Shown here: positions 54,524-64,000 of the stretch, in pieces
Layout: the number at the start of each line of letters is the position of its first letter
How positions within the stretch are numbered: the first letter of the stretch is position 1
Program-made: the position numbers and the translations under genes
The notes under the pieces: model-generated
The model's database searches: none
Told to the model about the DNA's origin: nothing
What the model saw: only the letters and a program-made list of their open reading frames with translations
Source: Chitinophaga pinensis
GTDB taxonomy: Bacteria > Bacteroidota > Bacteroidia > UBA7662
DNA: 64,000 nucleotides
Reading direction: 5' to 3'
Assembly (NCBI GenBank): GCA_945874665.1
Contig: CAMCHJ010000004.1
Span: 65,169 to 129,168 of the forward strand

Positions 54524-54711
54524 TCACTGTTTAAAAGCTACTTCGAGTAAATATGTACGATTACATTACTCAACCAATAAGCATTAGGAGGTTGGGTTGT
54601 GTATTAAAGCGTAATTATTTGATAATTAACTTATGCGTTTCGCAAGATGCGGGGGTTAAATGACGGTTAAGCAATATTTATTAACTTTGTCTGTTAACAA
54701 AAATTACCAAG
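54524..54711 (+). other. Intergenic region with dyad and -7 box of the giant gene
   Basis: The interval carries a 7-bp A/T dyad TAATTAT-TTG-ATAATTA (54612-54628), a CAACC/GGTTG pair around 54573-54597, and a TAACTTTG -7 box (54682-54689) 22 bases before the GTG start at 54712. No good -33 element was found. Nothing else was recognised. Confidence 0.45.
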
Positions 54712-57700
54712 GTGAAAAATACTTATTCTCTTCCCTTAATCAAATGGCCAATGTGGTCTGTTTTTTTTAGTCAGTTTACATGCTTGTCAAAGCGTTTGCC
54801 AATACTGAGTTGGTTCTTTGTCATGATGTTCATCAGCCATTTATCGAGCGCTTCGATTCTCTACGTAGGTGTGCAGGGGACAAATATTGCCGGCTCTGGA
54901 ACAGAACAACTGCCTTTTCAAACCATCCAATTTGCTTATAGTCAGGCCAATTCTACTGATACCATTATTCTACTTCCCGGCATTTATAATCAGCAATTTA
55001 CTTTTGCTGCCATCAAGGATGTAGTATTAGCCTCAAAATATTTACTTACTCAAGACACTTCTTTTATCTCAACAACCATTATCGATGGAAGTCAGTATTT
55101 TGGCCAATCTGCCTTAATTGAAATTTATGGTGGTTCTAGTAAAATACGTATTAAAGGATTGACAATCCAGAATTCAACGGCGAGGGTTTTGTTTGTCTCA
55201 AATTCAGGTAATTCAAACATATCAAATTGCTATTTCAAAAATAACGGAAATTCCTCCTTATGGGGAACACTTTCAATTAACGCAATCACTAACAGCAACT
55301 TCTCTTTATTTGAGAGTCGATTTATTGGAAATCGTGGCAGATACATCATCGGAGGCCCAATAACGATTGAGCGATGTTTTTTTAGTGCTAATGGACAGGG
55401 CCAAGGTGTATTTGAAAATGCCATTATATACCCTGAGCATAATGGGGCGAAATCTAGGATTTTATATAATTATTTTACTGGAAATCATATCCCGTGTATA
55501 GCTGGTGGAGGCAATGCTAATGGTATGGATAGCGTAGAGATTATTAATAACACAATAATAAATAATAATGCCGCTGGGTTTTATGTCCAAAATTATGGCG
55601 GTGGACAGAAGTTTTATCTTACCAATAATATCATTCAAGGAAATACCCCCAACCTACTATTTAATAACAGCGGATATTCTCATGTTATTTTTCGAAACAA
55701 TTACATCAGTCCTTTTTCCAAAAACCAAGAGCCCAGTCCTTTAAATTTTTTAATTGTTCACATACATACAGATTCTACAGGAAACGGCGGATTGCGTTTC
55801 AATCAAAATAATGGACTTTTTGAGTTAGCACCAAGTAGTAAGTTAATTGGTGCAGGTGCAACAATCGCTTCCTTATCTGCTGATTTTTTAGGTCAGGTGG
55901 TGCCTAATCCATTGAATACAATTTTAGATTTAGGTGCGATTGAAAGTAATGCGGGAGCGCCTACGATTGTTTTCGATTCAATCCAGCCAGTTTGCTCCAG
56001 CCAGCCTAATTTTCTCCTCAATAATGTTTCGCCTCCTGGGGGAACTTTCGCTGGTCCAGGCATAATAAATGGAAATACGTTCAGTCCATCGTTAGCAGGA
56101 GCTGGCCGCCATGTTGTTCTTTATACCTTCATTAATGCCAATAGCCTAACGATTATAGATTCGTTTGAAATTGAAGTTCTTTTTGCTCCGGTTGTGCAAT
56201 TAAGCAATTTAGGAGATTCAATACTTTGTTTTGGTGGTTCTGCCTTATTAGTGGCAGACAGTGTGCCTGGCGCTACTTATCGTTGGATACAAGAGGATGC
56301 GATTGTGAATGGATTAAAAGTAGAGGTGTACAGCACGCATTCGGGTGTAGGTTCGAACAACGACTACCCGGCACAACCCACTTCGCGTGCTGAGTTTAAT
56401 AAGTTTTTTGATACGACCTATCAAAGCACGAGTTTACACTATCAGGGAAGGCACAATGCTCTGCAGAGCTTGAGTTGGAGTGGAATGGCCGCGCTTACAA
56501 ATGCTGGCATCGCGGTTCCTAATAATGGTGACTTCTTTGCAGTTCAGGTAAGTGGGTTTTTCAATCCCAGTGAAACGGGCACATATCGTTTCAATGCTAG
56601 TTCTGATGACCACATGGATTTGATTATTGGAGATAGTTTGGTTTTGTCCTCGTATTTGGCAAGTAACGGCCAAATCTATTTACAAGCTGGTCAGCGGGTA
56701 GCATTCAAGGCGCGCATGCAAGAGTATGGGGGCTATGAGTCATTAAATGTGCGCTGGGAGAAACCATCTCATTTAAATTCGGGCAATTGGCAATTAGATA
56801 CGCTTGAGTTGAATGGTTCACGTGGCGCCGTTGTATTGGCTGACACTGCAAGGAGTATCATGGTGGCTGAAAGCGGGACTTATCGTGCCGATGTAACCAC
56901 AATTACGGGCTGTACAGTAAGCAGTAATGCCTTGCAGATATCAGTATTTCCTTTGCCGGTGGTAACCCTCGCGGCTTTCAATCCAGTTTGTTTAACCGAT
57001 AGCGTAAGCATTCCGCTTACGAATGGACGGCCACTAGGCGGCACCTATAGCGGTGTTGGCGTAAGCAATGGGGTGTTCAATTCGTTGACGGCAGGAGCTG
57101 GCGTGCACGAGATATTCTATACTTACACCGATAGTACGGGCAATGGCTGTACCAATACAGCTATTCAGAAAATGGTGGTATTGCCTCTTACAGTGAATAT
57201 GCAGGTTGCCAATTTTTGTGCTCCTGGCCAAGCGATTGCGAGCATTGCCGATTCATCGGTTTATGGCGTGCAGTGGTTTAGAAACAACCAGTTGATTAAG
57301 GATGTGCCTGTTTCTTATGCTTTTTCAGGACAGGAGTTGCATACGAATTTGGGCTTTCCCTATGATATGATTTTGGATGCACAAGGCAATCGATATATTG
57401 TGCAATTTCAGGCGCAGCGTGTGGTGCGTTATGCGCCGGGCCAACAGAATTTCACGGTAGCAGCAGGTGGTAATGGCAATGGAGCCGGCTTGAATCAGTT
57501 ACACAATCCAACAGGTGTTGCTGTAGATGCTGCAGGTAATGTGTTTGTGGCAGATCATTCCAATCACCGGATTGTTCGCTGGGCACCTGGGGCCACTGCA
57601 GGTGTTGTTGTTGCCGGAAGTGCTTTGGGCATTAATGGCACCGCGACCAACCAATTACATCACCCTTATCAGTTAAAGTTTGATGGTTCAGGTAGGTTGT

Positions 57701-60700
57701 ATGTGACAGATAGAGATAATCACAGGGTAATGCGTTATCCTGCAACAGTTAGTACAACTACTACTGCATTAGCAGGTACGGTGATTGTGGGTGCTGCAGG
57801 AACTGGCAGCGCTAACAATCAATTGAATGCACCCTACGCTATATTCATTGATGTACAGACGAATAGGATGTATGTAAGTGATGATAATAATGCAAGGATC
57901 ATGCGCTATGATTTGTCGGCGACCAATGTGGCCAACTCAGGCATGCGTGTTGCTGGCGGTAATGGTCATGGAGCCGGCTTGAATCAGTTCTCGAACCATA
58001 TTGCGGGAATTTTGGTGCAAGGAGGAGATATTTACTTGGCTGATATGCATGGTGCTCGGATCATGCGTTGGAAAGAGGGGGCAGCGAGTGGACAAGTGAT
58101 TGCAGGGGGTGTTGGTTATGGCCCACAGTTGTTCAGGGTCTCTAGGCCAACGGCTGTTCGCATAGATGCGCAAGGCAATCTGGAGTACTTAGAAAGAGAC
58201 CATGCGCGTTTGGTGCGATTTGCTGCCAACAGTTCAAACCGCGATACGCTTGCCTTTACCGAGGCGGGAGTTTACCGGGCAGAGTTCAAGCGATTCGGCT
58301 TAAATTGCGTATCCACATCGTCTAACTTTACCATCAACAAGCCAATTGCGCAGATATCCTCCTCAAGAGGGTCAACGGTATGTGAAGGCGACACCACTAC
58401 TTTGAGTACGCCTGCACTGGCTGGTTATGCCTATCAATGGTACAAAAATGGCCAATCGATTGCGGGTGCAAACACCAACACTTACATTACGAGTGTTCCT
58501 GGAAGTTATACGGTGGAGACGGGTGATTCGAGTGGTTGTTTCTTTACTTCGGCCCTGTTTGTTATTCATGCAAAACCGCAGGTTAACCTCACTGCTGATG
58601 GCTTATGCCTTGGGTCATTATTGCAGGTTTCGACCACTGATTCAAATGTAGTTGGATTTGATTGGCTGCAGAATGGCAGTGTTGTCAATCAAGTGCGTGC
58701 TGGCTTTGAAGAAGCAGGGGAGCCATTTGTGGCCGCGAATACTGGCAATATGTTTGGTTTGAACCAACCGTTTGACCTTGCTACGGATAATTTGGGGAAT
58801 ATTTACTACAGTGAGCAAGGTAATCACAGGGTTGTTAGGCGTGCGCCCGATGGTTCGTCGCCGTTGGTGGTGGCAGGTAATGGAATTGCAGGTTCTGGAT
58901 TAAGTGCATTGGATCGACCTACAGGAATTTTCGTCGATGCTGCGTTGAATGTTTACGTGGCGGATATGGGTAATCACCGAGTGGTTAAATGGGCGCCAGG
59001 TGCAACGCAAGGGGAGTTAGTGGCTGGCACAACGGGAGTGGCAGGAAGCACTTTAGCACGATTGAATGAGCCTATGGATGTAGTGGTGGATGATTCGGGA
59101 GCGGTATATGTGGCTGATAAAAACAACCACAGGGTAGTAAGGTGGATGCCAAATGCTACTTCTGGTACTTTATTTGCGGGCACTGGAACTTCTGGAACGT
59201 CAATTAATCAGTTAAATGAGCCGTATGGTTTGGCAATTTGGAAGGGCGGGGTTTACATTGCAGACCATTGGAATAGTAGGGTAATTCGCGTATTCAATGG
59301 CATCAACACAGTAGTTGCCACTAATTTGCCGAATGGAGACCAGCGGATTTCCAGTGTTCATGTAGATAAAATAGGTGCAATATATCTATCTGAATTGTTC
59401 AATAATCGTGTTGTTCGATGGTTTCCAGGTGCATCTACTGGTGAAGTTGTTGCTGGTGGCAATGCCAACGGTAATGCAGCCAACCAACTTGGCCAGCAGA
59501 TTTATGGCATTACCACGGATTTGCAAGGCAATTTGTATGTAGCAGATGGCATTTGGAATCAACGAATCATGAAATACAACCGAGTAATTATAGAGACAGA
59601 CTCGTTTGTTCCCACAACATCAGGCAGTTATGGTTTAATGACGCATACCGTACAAGGTTGTAGCTATCAACATTCAGGTGCTTTACAAATCCTCTCTCCT
59701 GAAGTCAATTTGACTTCTTCAGCTGGATTAGATGTTTGTGAAGGAGATACTACAAGCTTAAGTACTATTCAAGATTCAACGTACACATTTAAATGGTTCA
59801 GAAATGGGGCACAAATAGCTGGAGCAACAGCCAGCAATCTTACAGCATTTGAGCCTGGTTTATATCACGTGGAGGTGCTTGACAGCAATGCTTGTTCAAG
59901 GACTTCTGAAAGCATGCGCATTTGGCCCAAGCCAGTTGCTACCCTTACGGCTAATGGCTTGTGTTTGGGCTCACAACTAACGACCAATTTACCTGACAGT
60001 AATGTGGTTCAGATTGACTGGTTCAGGAATAATCAGTTGGTAAAACAAGTAAGCCGCAAATATTTGAGTGAAGGGCAGCCTGTTTTAGGCAACTTCAATG
60101 GCTGGATCAACAACATTCCGTTTCATTGGGGCATGGGTGATTTTCACATCCATACCGACGGGTCTATCTATATCTCTGATATGCACGACAGGCGTGTAGT
60201 TAGGTATTTTCCGAGCACAGGCCAATTTACAGTGGTAGCTGGTGGTAACGGAAGTGGCAATGCATTGAATCAATTGGATAATCCGCAGGGGGTATTTGTA
60301 ACCTCAAATGGAGATGTATATGTGGCCGATTATGGCAATCATCGGGTTGTGCGTTGGTCACCAGGCGCCACGGCTGGTGTAGTGGTTGCAGGCGCAACGG
60401 GTCAAGCGGGTTCAGCGTTGAACAGGCTCCATGGCCCATTGGATGTGTTTGTAGATCAAATAGGGCAAATGTTCATCGCAGATGAACAAAACCATCGCGT
60501 GATGCGATGGGCGCCGAATGCAACTAGCGGTGTGTTGGTGGCAGGTTCTACTGGACAGGTTGGGTCAGCACTTAATCAGCTGCACTCACCAGTTCGTGTA
60601 TTTGTTTCGAATAGTGGGTTACTTTATGTAAGTGATATTTCTAACAACCGGGTAATGCGCTATGCTCCTGGCAGTTCAACGGGTACAGTTGTGGCCGGTG

Positions 60701-63700
60701 GTAATGGGGCGGGTATTGGTCTCCAGCAATTAAATACGCCTATTGGTATTTTTGTAGACCAAACTGAGGCTTTATACATTGCTGATCTTCAAAATAATAG
60801 AGTTGTAAAGTGGAATAATGGTGCCACAGCTGGGCAAGTAGTTTCTAACAATGATAGCCTGAGCATGCCGAACCGAGTTAATCAGCCAAGAAGTGTGGCT
60901 ATCGGGCCTAACAAGGAGCTCTATGTTGTTTCTAATAGTCAACTATTGCTCAAGTTTGGATTCGATGCCATGACCTCAGATTTACTTGTTCCAGAAAATG
61001 CTGGTAGTTACTTTGTTAAGATGTTGACCAAACAGGGGTGCGAAAACAGCTCAATGCCAAGCATTATAAGCTCTCCAGATGTTAACTTACAATCTTCACT
61101 TGGTTTTGATGTTTGCGAGGGAGATACTACGCAGTTAAGCACCATTCAGAATGCGACTTATACCTATCGTTGGTTAAAAGATGGTATTCAGGTTGCAGGA
61201 GCTACAAATAGCTTTATTAACGTATCTCAGCCGGGCTTGTATCAAGTTGAAGTAACGGATAGCAATAGTTGTTTAAGGTCTTCCGAGACCCTTCGTGTAT
61301 GGCCGAAGCCGCTTGTGAGCTTGACAGCCGATGGCGTTTGCTTAGGCAGTGAATTACTCACCAATACGCCGGATAGTCAGGTTGTACAAATAGACTGGTT
61401 CAGAAACAACCAATTGTTTAGAAATACCAGAGCTAACTTTAAGGCAAATGGAAGTGCTCACCTCGGATATTTTAATGGTTTGTGGCTACGTGATATTGAA
61501 TTTCAAGGGGCGGGCATCAGTGATGTACATGTACATCAGGATGGGGCTATGTATGTGTTAGCACAAACAAATCAGTTTTCTGGGATCAGCGTTTTGAAAT
61601 ATACTCCTAATGCTAATGCGTTTGTACTGGTAGCTGGTGGCAATGGTTTCGGTAGTGCACTTAACCAAATTGGCGGATTTTCTGCTGCCATAGGCTATGG
61701 CGGCCTGTTTGTTGCTGAAAATGGGGATATCTATGTGGCCGACCGTACAAATCACCGTGTGGTGAAATGGACGCCAGGTGCAGCCCAAGGTATTGTAGTG
61801 GCTGGCGGCAATGGAAGTGGCTCAGCATTAAATCAACTCAGCAACCCGCAATCAGTTTTTGTTAATGGTTCAGGGGATGTTTTTGTAGTAGATCAGTCGA
61901 ATCACAGGGTAGTTCGTTGGTCGATAAGTGCCAATACGGGAGTGGTAGTCGCCGGAGGTAATGGCTTGGGCGCTGGATTAACCCAGTTTAATAACCCGCG
62001 CTTTGTAACGGCAACTTCAAATGGTGATCTTTATATAAGTGATCAGAACAACCATCGGGTAGTACGTTATGCAGCAGGTGCCAGCGCAGGTGTCGTAGTG
62101 GCTGGAGGTAATTTTAGTGGTACAGCACTAAACCAGCTTAATCAACCTAATGGCATTGCAGTTGACAAGTCCGGCAATGTTTTTGTTGCAGATCGATTTA
62201 ATAATCGTATTGTGAGATGGGCGCCTGGCAGTACTTCGGGAGAGGTAGTTGCTGGCTTGAACCTAGGAAATGCTTCAGGTTTAGATCGCACAACTCGTCC
62301 AGTTAGTTTAAAATTAGGGTCAGATTACAGGCTTTATGTAACCAGTGTGGATACTGTGAATGGTTCGATTAACCTAAATAGCTCGAATCGGTTGATGAGT
62401 TTCGAATTAAACAGGTTAGTGGCAGATACCCTTCGTGCCCAGCAAGGGGGTAACTACAGCGTTGTTTTTACGAATATAACCGGCTGTTCTAATGGAAGTC
62501 AAGAACTCAATGTATTTGACCCACAAGTCAATTTCCCTGCCTTGGCCAACAGCTGTATTTCAGATGCATCGCGGTTGCTGAATACCGCTACACCAGTCGG
62601 TGGCACGTATTTTGGCTTAGGCGTTGATACCGGCTATTTCCATCCAAGTATTGCAGGAGTGGGTAGTCACATGCTCTATTACCTATATACTGATTCCAAT
62701 GGTTGCTCTAAACTCGACAGCCAGACCATTCAGGTAGTCCCTGAGCCAGTGGTGAGCATCGATACGCTCGGTAGCATGAATTTATGTCGAGGTGAGTCGG
62801 TTGTTCTGCAGTCGCCATTAGTAACCGGTCAAACCTACCAGTGGTACCGCAATGGGGTATTGATTCCGCAAGCCACACAGCGCGCGTTTACCGTGCGTGA
62901 TACAGTGAGTGCACAGTACCATGTGATGGTGACCAGGAATGTGTGCGAAAAGAGCTCAGATACCTTGGAAGTGGTTGTGAGACCCAAGCCGGTGGTCACC
63001 ATTGCAAACCCGGGAGCAGCTACGATTTGTCAAGGTGATTCGGTGATTTTGCAAGCAGCGAGCGATACGGATGTTACCTATCAATGGTATCGCAATAACC
63101 AGCTTTTGGTGGGCAGTACACAAACCTCTTTAGTGGCCAATCAATCGGGAAGCTATACATGCCAAGTAATCAAGGCAAACGGCTGTGCAGATACGTCGAA
63201 TGTACTAGCCTTGACTGTACTTGACTTTCCAATTGCTCAAATCACACCTGCCAGTGCCACCACGGTTTGTGATGGTCAAATAGTGCTATTGAACGCCAAT
63301 CAAGGGGTGGGCCTCACGCACCGCTGGTTTAGGAACGGTGTGCTGATTCCTGGGGCTAACGCATTCAATTATCAAGCCACTACCAGTGGTGACTATACAG
63401 TGGAGGTGATGCGCCAGCAGCTTTGTGAAACCCTTTCGCAAGCAGTTACAGTAGTGGTTAATCCATTACCACAAATCAGCATAGCCGCTACACAGGGTAA
63501 TCAGTTTTGTTCCGGTGATTCAATCTTAATCACGGCGCAGTCAACAGCACAAGTGCTGCGGTATGCCTGGTTCCGCAATGGTCAATCGACTCCTAGTGAT
63601 TCAACAGCCAATTTTTATGCCACCTTGCCGGGCCATTACCACGCCCGTGTGTTTGACTCAGCTGGTTGCGATCAGGCCTCTGATTCGGTTTTGGTGGGCT

Positions 63701-64000
63701 ATTTTAATCCTCCTTTTGCCAATGAAGCCATTTGTGCTATCTCTGTAGATACTTTAGCTGGTAGAAACGTAGTGGTTTGGGAGAAAACGGCTGGAGTGCG
63801 CACCTCGTCCTATAATGTTTACAGAGAAGGAGCCATCTCAGGTCAGTACAACCTCATAGGTAATGTGCCTTATGATTCCCTTTCTATATTCATCGACACT
63901 ACGGCAAATCCGTTATCGCAAAGTTTCCGCTACAGGTTAGCAACGGTTGACTCTTGCGGTTTTGTTTCGGCTCAAAGCAGTGTACACCGTACGATTCACT
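54712..64000 (+). CDS. Giant secreted multidomain protein: beta-helix, PA14, NHL propellers, Ig and Fn3 (partial)
   Basis: One frame stays open from a GTG at 54712 to the window edge, at least 3096 codons; an ATG at 54751 is an alternative start. A hydrophobic export segment (PILSWFFVMMFISHLSSASI) is followed by a pectate-lyase-like beta-helix (54850-55950, with ILYVGVQGTNIAGSGTEQLP). Next are a PA14-like domain (56300-56790, SGFFNPSETGTYRFNASSDD), then four modules of about 457 residues from 57190 to 62520. Each module has a six-unit NHL propeller with NHRVVRW-type motifs, and the last three also have an intact Ig-like domain. The PA14 domain and all four propellers appear inserted in Ig-like domains. 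GGTY-type domains lie near 56000, 57000 and 62600; four tandem Ig-like domains and an Fn3 start close the visible part. No sorting domain or stop is reached. A large surface adhesin or matrix protein is likely but not proved. Confidence 0.9.
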   Translation, partial: MKNTYSLPLIKWPMWSVFFSQFTCLSKRLPILSWFFVMMFISHLSSASILYVGVQGTNIAGSGTEQLPFQTIQFAYSQANSTDTIILLPGIYNQQFTFAAIKDVVLASKYLLTQDTSFISTTIIDGSQYFGQSALIEIYGGSSKIRIKGLTIQNSTARVLFVSNSGNSNISNCYFKNNGNSSLWGTLSINAITNSNFSLFESRFIGNRGRYIIGGPITIERCFFSANGQGQGVFENAIIYPEHNGAKSRILYNYFTGNHIPCIAGGGNANGMDSVEIINNTIINNNAAGFYVQNYGGGQKFYLTNNIIQGNTPNLLFNNSGYSHVIFRNNYISPFSKNQEPSPLNFLIVHIHTDSTGNGGLRFNQNNGLFELAPSSKLIGAGATIASLSADFLGQVVPNPLNTILDLGAIESNAGAPTIVFDSIQPVCSSQPNFLLNNVSPPGGTFAGPGIINGNTFSPSLAGAGRHVVLYTFINANSLTIIDSFEIEVLFAPVVQLSNLGDSILCFGGSALLVADSVPGATYRWIQEDAIVNGLKVEVYSTHSGVGSNNDYPAQPTSRAEFNKFFDTTYQSTSLHYQGRHNALQSLSWSGMAALTNAGIAVPNNGDFFAVQVSGFFNPSETGTYRFNASSDDHMDLIIGDSLVLSSYLASNGQIYLQAGQRVAFKARMQEYGGYESLNVRWEKPSHLNSGNWQLDTLELNGSRGAVVLADTARSIMVAESGTYRADVTTITGCTVSSNALQISVFPLPVVTLAAFNPVCLTDSVSIPLTNGRPLGGTYSGVGVSNGVFNSLTAGAGVHEIFYTYTDSTGNGCTNTAIQKMVVLPLTVNMQVANFCAPGQAIASIADSSVYGVQWFRNNQLIKDVPVSYAFSGQELHTNLGFPYDMILDAQGNRYIVQFQAQRVVRYAPGQQNFTVAAGGNGNGAGLNQLHNPTGVAVDAAGNVFVADHSNHRIVRWAPGATAGVVVAGSALGINGTATNQLHHPYQLKFDGSGRLYVTDRDNHRVMRYPATVSTTTTALAGTVIVGAAGTGSANNQLNAPYAIFIDVQTNRMYVSDDNNARIMRYDLSATNVANSGMRVAGGNGHGAGLNQFSNHIAGILVQGGDIYLADMHGARIMRWKEGAASGQVIAGGVGYGPQLFRVSRPTAVRIDAQGNLEYLERDHARLVRFAANSSNRDTLAFTEAGVYRAEFKRFGLNCVSTSSNFTINKPIAQISSSRGSTVCEGDTTTLSTPALAGYAYQWYKNGQSIAGANTNTYITSVPGSYTVETGDSSGCFFTSALFVIHAKPQVNLTADGLCLGSLLQVSTTDSNVVGFDWLQNGSVVNQVRAGFEEAGEPFVAANTGNMFGLNQPFDLATDNLGNIYYSEQGNHRVVRRAPDGSSPLVVAGNGIAGSGLSALDRPTGIFVDAALNVYVADMGNHRVVKWAPGATQGELVAGTTGVAGSTLARLNEPMDVVVDDSGAVYVADKNNHRVVRWMPNATSGTLFAGTGTSGTSINQLNEPYGLAIWKGGVYIADHWNSRVIRVFNGINTVVATNLPNGDQRISSVHVDKIGAIYLSELFNNRVVRWFPGASTGEVVAGGNANGNAANQLGQQIYGITTDLQGNLYVADGIWNQRIMKYNRVIIETDSFVPTTSGSYGLMTHTVQGCSYQHSGALQILSPEVNLTSSAGLDVCEGDTTSLSTIQDSTYTFKWFRNGAQIAGATASNLTAFEPGLYHVEVLDSNACSRTSESMRIWPKPVATLTANGLCLGSQLTTNLPDSNVVQIDWFRNNQLVKQVSRKYLSEGQPVLGNFNGWINNIPFHWGMGDFHIHTDGSIYISDMHDRRVVRYFPSTGQFTVVAGGNGSGNALNQLDNPQGVFVTSNGDVYVADYGNHRVVRWSPGATAGVVVAGATGQAGSALNRLHGPLDVFVDQIGQMFIADEQNHRVMRWAPNATSGVLVAGSTGQVGSALNQLHSPVRVFVSNSGLLYVSDISNNRVMRYAPGSSTGTVVAGGNGAGIGLQQLNTPIGIFVDQTEALYIADLQNNRVVKWNNGATAGQVVSNNDSLSMPNRVNQPRSVAIGPNKELYVVSNSQLLLKFGFDAMTSDLLVPENAGSYFVKMLTKQGCENSSMPSIISSPDVNLQSSLGFDVCEGDTTQLSTIQNATYTYRWLKDGIQVAGATNSFINVSQPGLYQVEVTDSNSCLRSSETLRVWPKPLVSLTADGVCLGSELLTNTPDSQVVQIDWFRNNQLFRNTRANFKANGSAHLGYFNGLWLRDIEFQGAGISDVHVHQDGAMYVLAQTNQFSGISVLKYTPNANAFVLVAGGNGFGSALNQIGGFSAAIGYGGLFVAENGDIYVADRTNHRVVKWTPGAAQGIVVAGGNGSGSALNQLSNPQSVFVNGSGDVFVVDQSNHRVVRWSISANTGVVVAGGNGLGAGLTQFNNPRFVTATSNGDLYISDQNNHRVVRYAAGASAGVVVAGGNFSGTALNQLNQPNGIAVDKSGNVFVADRFNNRIVRWAPGSTSGEVVAGLNLGNASGLDRTTRPVSLKLGSDYRLYVTSVDTVNGSINLNSSNRLMSFELNRLVADTLRAQQGGNYSVVFTNITGCSNGSQELNVFDPQVNFPALANSCISDASRLLNTATPVGGTYFGLGVDTGYFHPSIAGVGSHMLYYLYTDSNGCSKLDSQTIQVVPEPVVSIDTLGSMNLCRGESVVLQSPLVTGQTYQWYRNGVLIPQATQRAFTVRDTVSAQYHVMVTRNVCEKSSDTLEVVVRPKPVVTIANPGAATICQGDSVILQAASDTDVTYQWYRNNQLLVGSTQTSLVANQSGSYTCQVIKANGCADTSNVLALTVLDFPIAQITPASATTVCDGQIVLLNANQGVGLTHRWFRNGVLIPGANAFNYQATTSGDYTVEVMRQQLCETLSQAVTVVVNPLPQISIAATQGNQFCSGDSILITAQSTAQVLRYAWFRNGQSTPSDSTANFYATLPGHYHARVFDSAGCDQASDSVLVGYFNPPFANEAICAISVDTLAGRNVVVWEKTAGVRTSSYNVYREGAISGQYNLIGNVPYDSLSIFIDTTANPLSQSFRYRLATVDSCGFVSAQSSVHRTIH

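Overview
The window looks like chromosomal DNA of a free-living member of the Bacteroidota. The evidence is consistent: promoter -7 boxes of the TAnnTTTG type with few Shine-Dalgarno sequences; very large secreted proteins, one with a type IX secretion (T9SS) C-terminal sorting domain; SusE-like, GEVED, lamin-tail and NHL modules; the phylum-typical lptC / CNNM-CBS / PpiD order; and DUF2480, DUF1543 and M61 glycyl-aminopeptidase genes. I cannot fix the genus. No rRNA, tRNA, CRISPR array, transposase or phage gene was recognised.

Layout. 1-8303 is a plus-strand run of envelope and repair genes: the end of lptC, a GldE-like CNNM/CBS membrane protein, a PpiD-type periplasmic isomerase, DUF2480, a MltD-like lytic transglycosylase and uvrA. 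8391-15416 is a 2341-residue secreted T9SS protein behind a canonical promoter and a strong terminator. 15417-15906 is non-coding and carries an array of diverged 24-26 bp units. 15907-20247 is a minus-strand operon (sodium:solute symporter, LOG family, M23 peptidase, Bcp). recR and a GT39 glycosyltransferase converge with overlapping 3' ends; TerB-like, HAD-like and secreted hypothetical genes follow, then a two-component pair (GAF/PAS kinase plus receiver-AraC regulator).

26989-34127 runs plus: lpdA, an epimerase-like protein, a universal stress protein, a SlyD-type isomerase, an M61 peptidase and an M28 peptidase. 34128-37716 holds a patchwork intergenic region, manC, an ArsR-family regulator with a rhodanese gene, and serS. 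A TPR histidine kinase diverges from a small exported protein, followed by rho with a long disordered N-terminus and a second, apparently cytoplasmic M61 peptidase. 44253-49974 is the conserved rpmH-rnpA-yidD cluster followed by an S41 protease, a TauE/SafE permease, an M28-PDZ peptidase and tsaB. Then come a second ArsR-like gene, a lamin-tail surface protein, asd and DUF1543.

From 54712 to the window edge runs one uninterrupted reading frame of at least 3096 codons, a giant secreted protein. Its order is: beta-helix; a PA14-like domain that appears to sit inside an Ig-like domain; four consecutive modules of about 457 residues, each with a six-unit NHL beta-propeller that also appears to be spliced into an Ig-like domain; tandem Ig-like domains; Fn3. 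This repeated guest-in-host architecture is the most unusual thing in the window.
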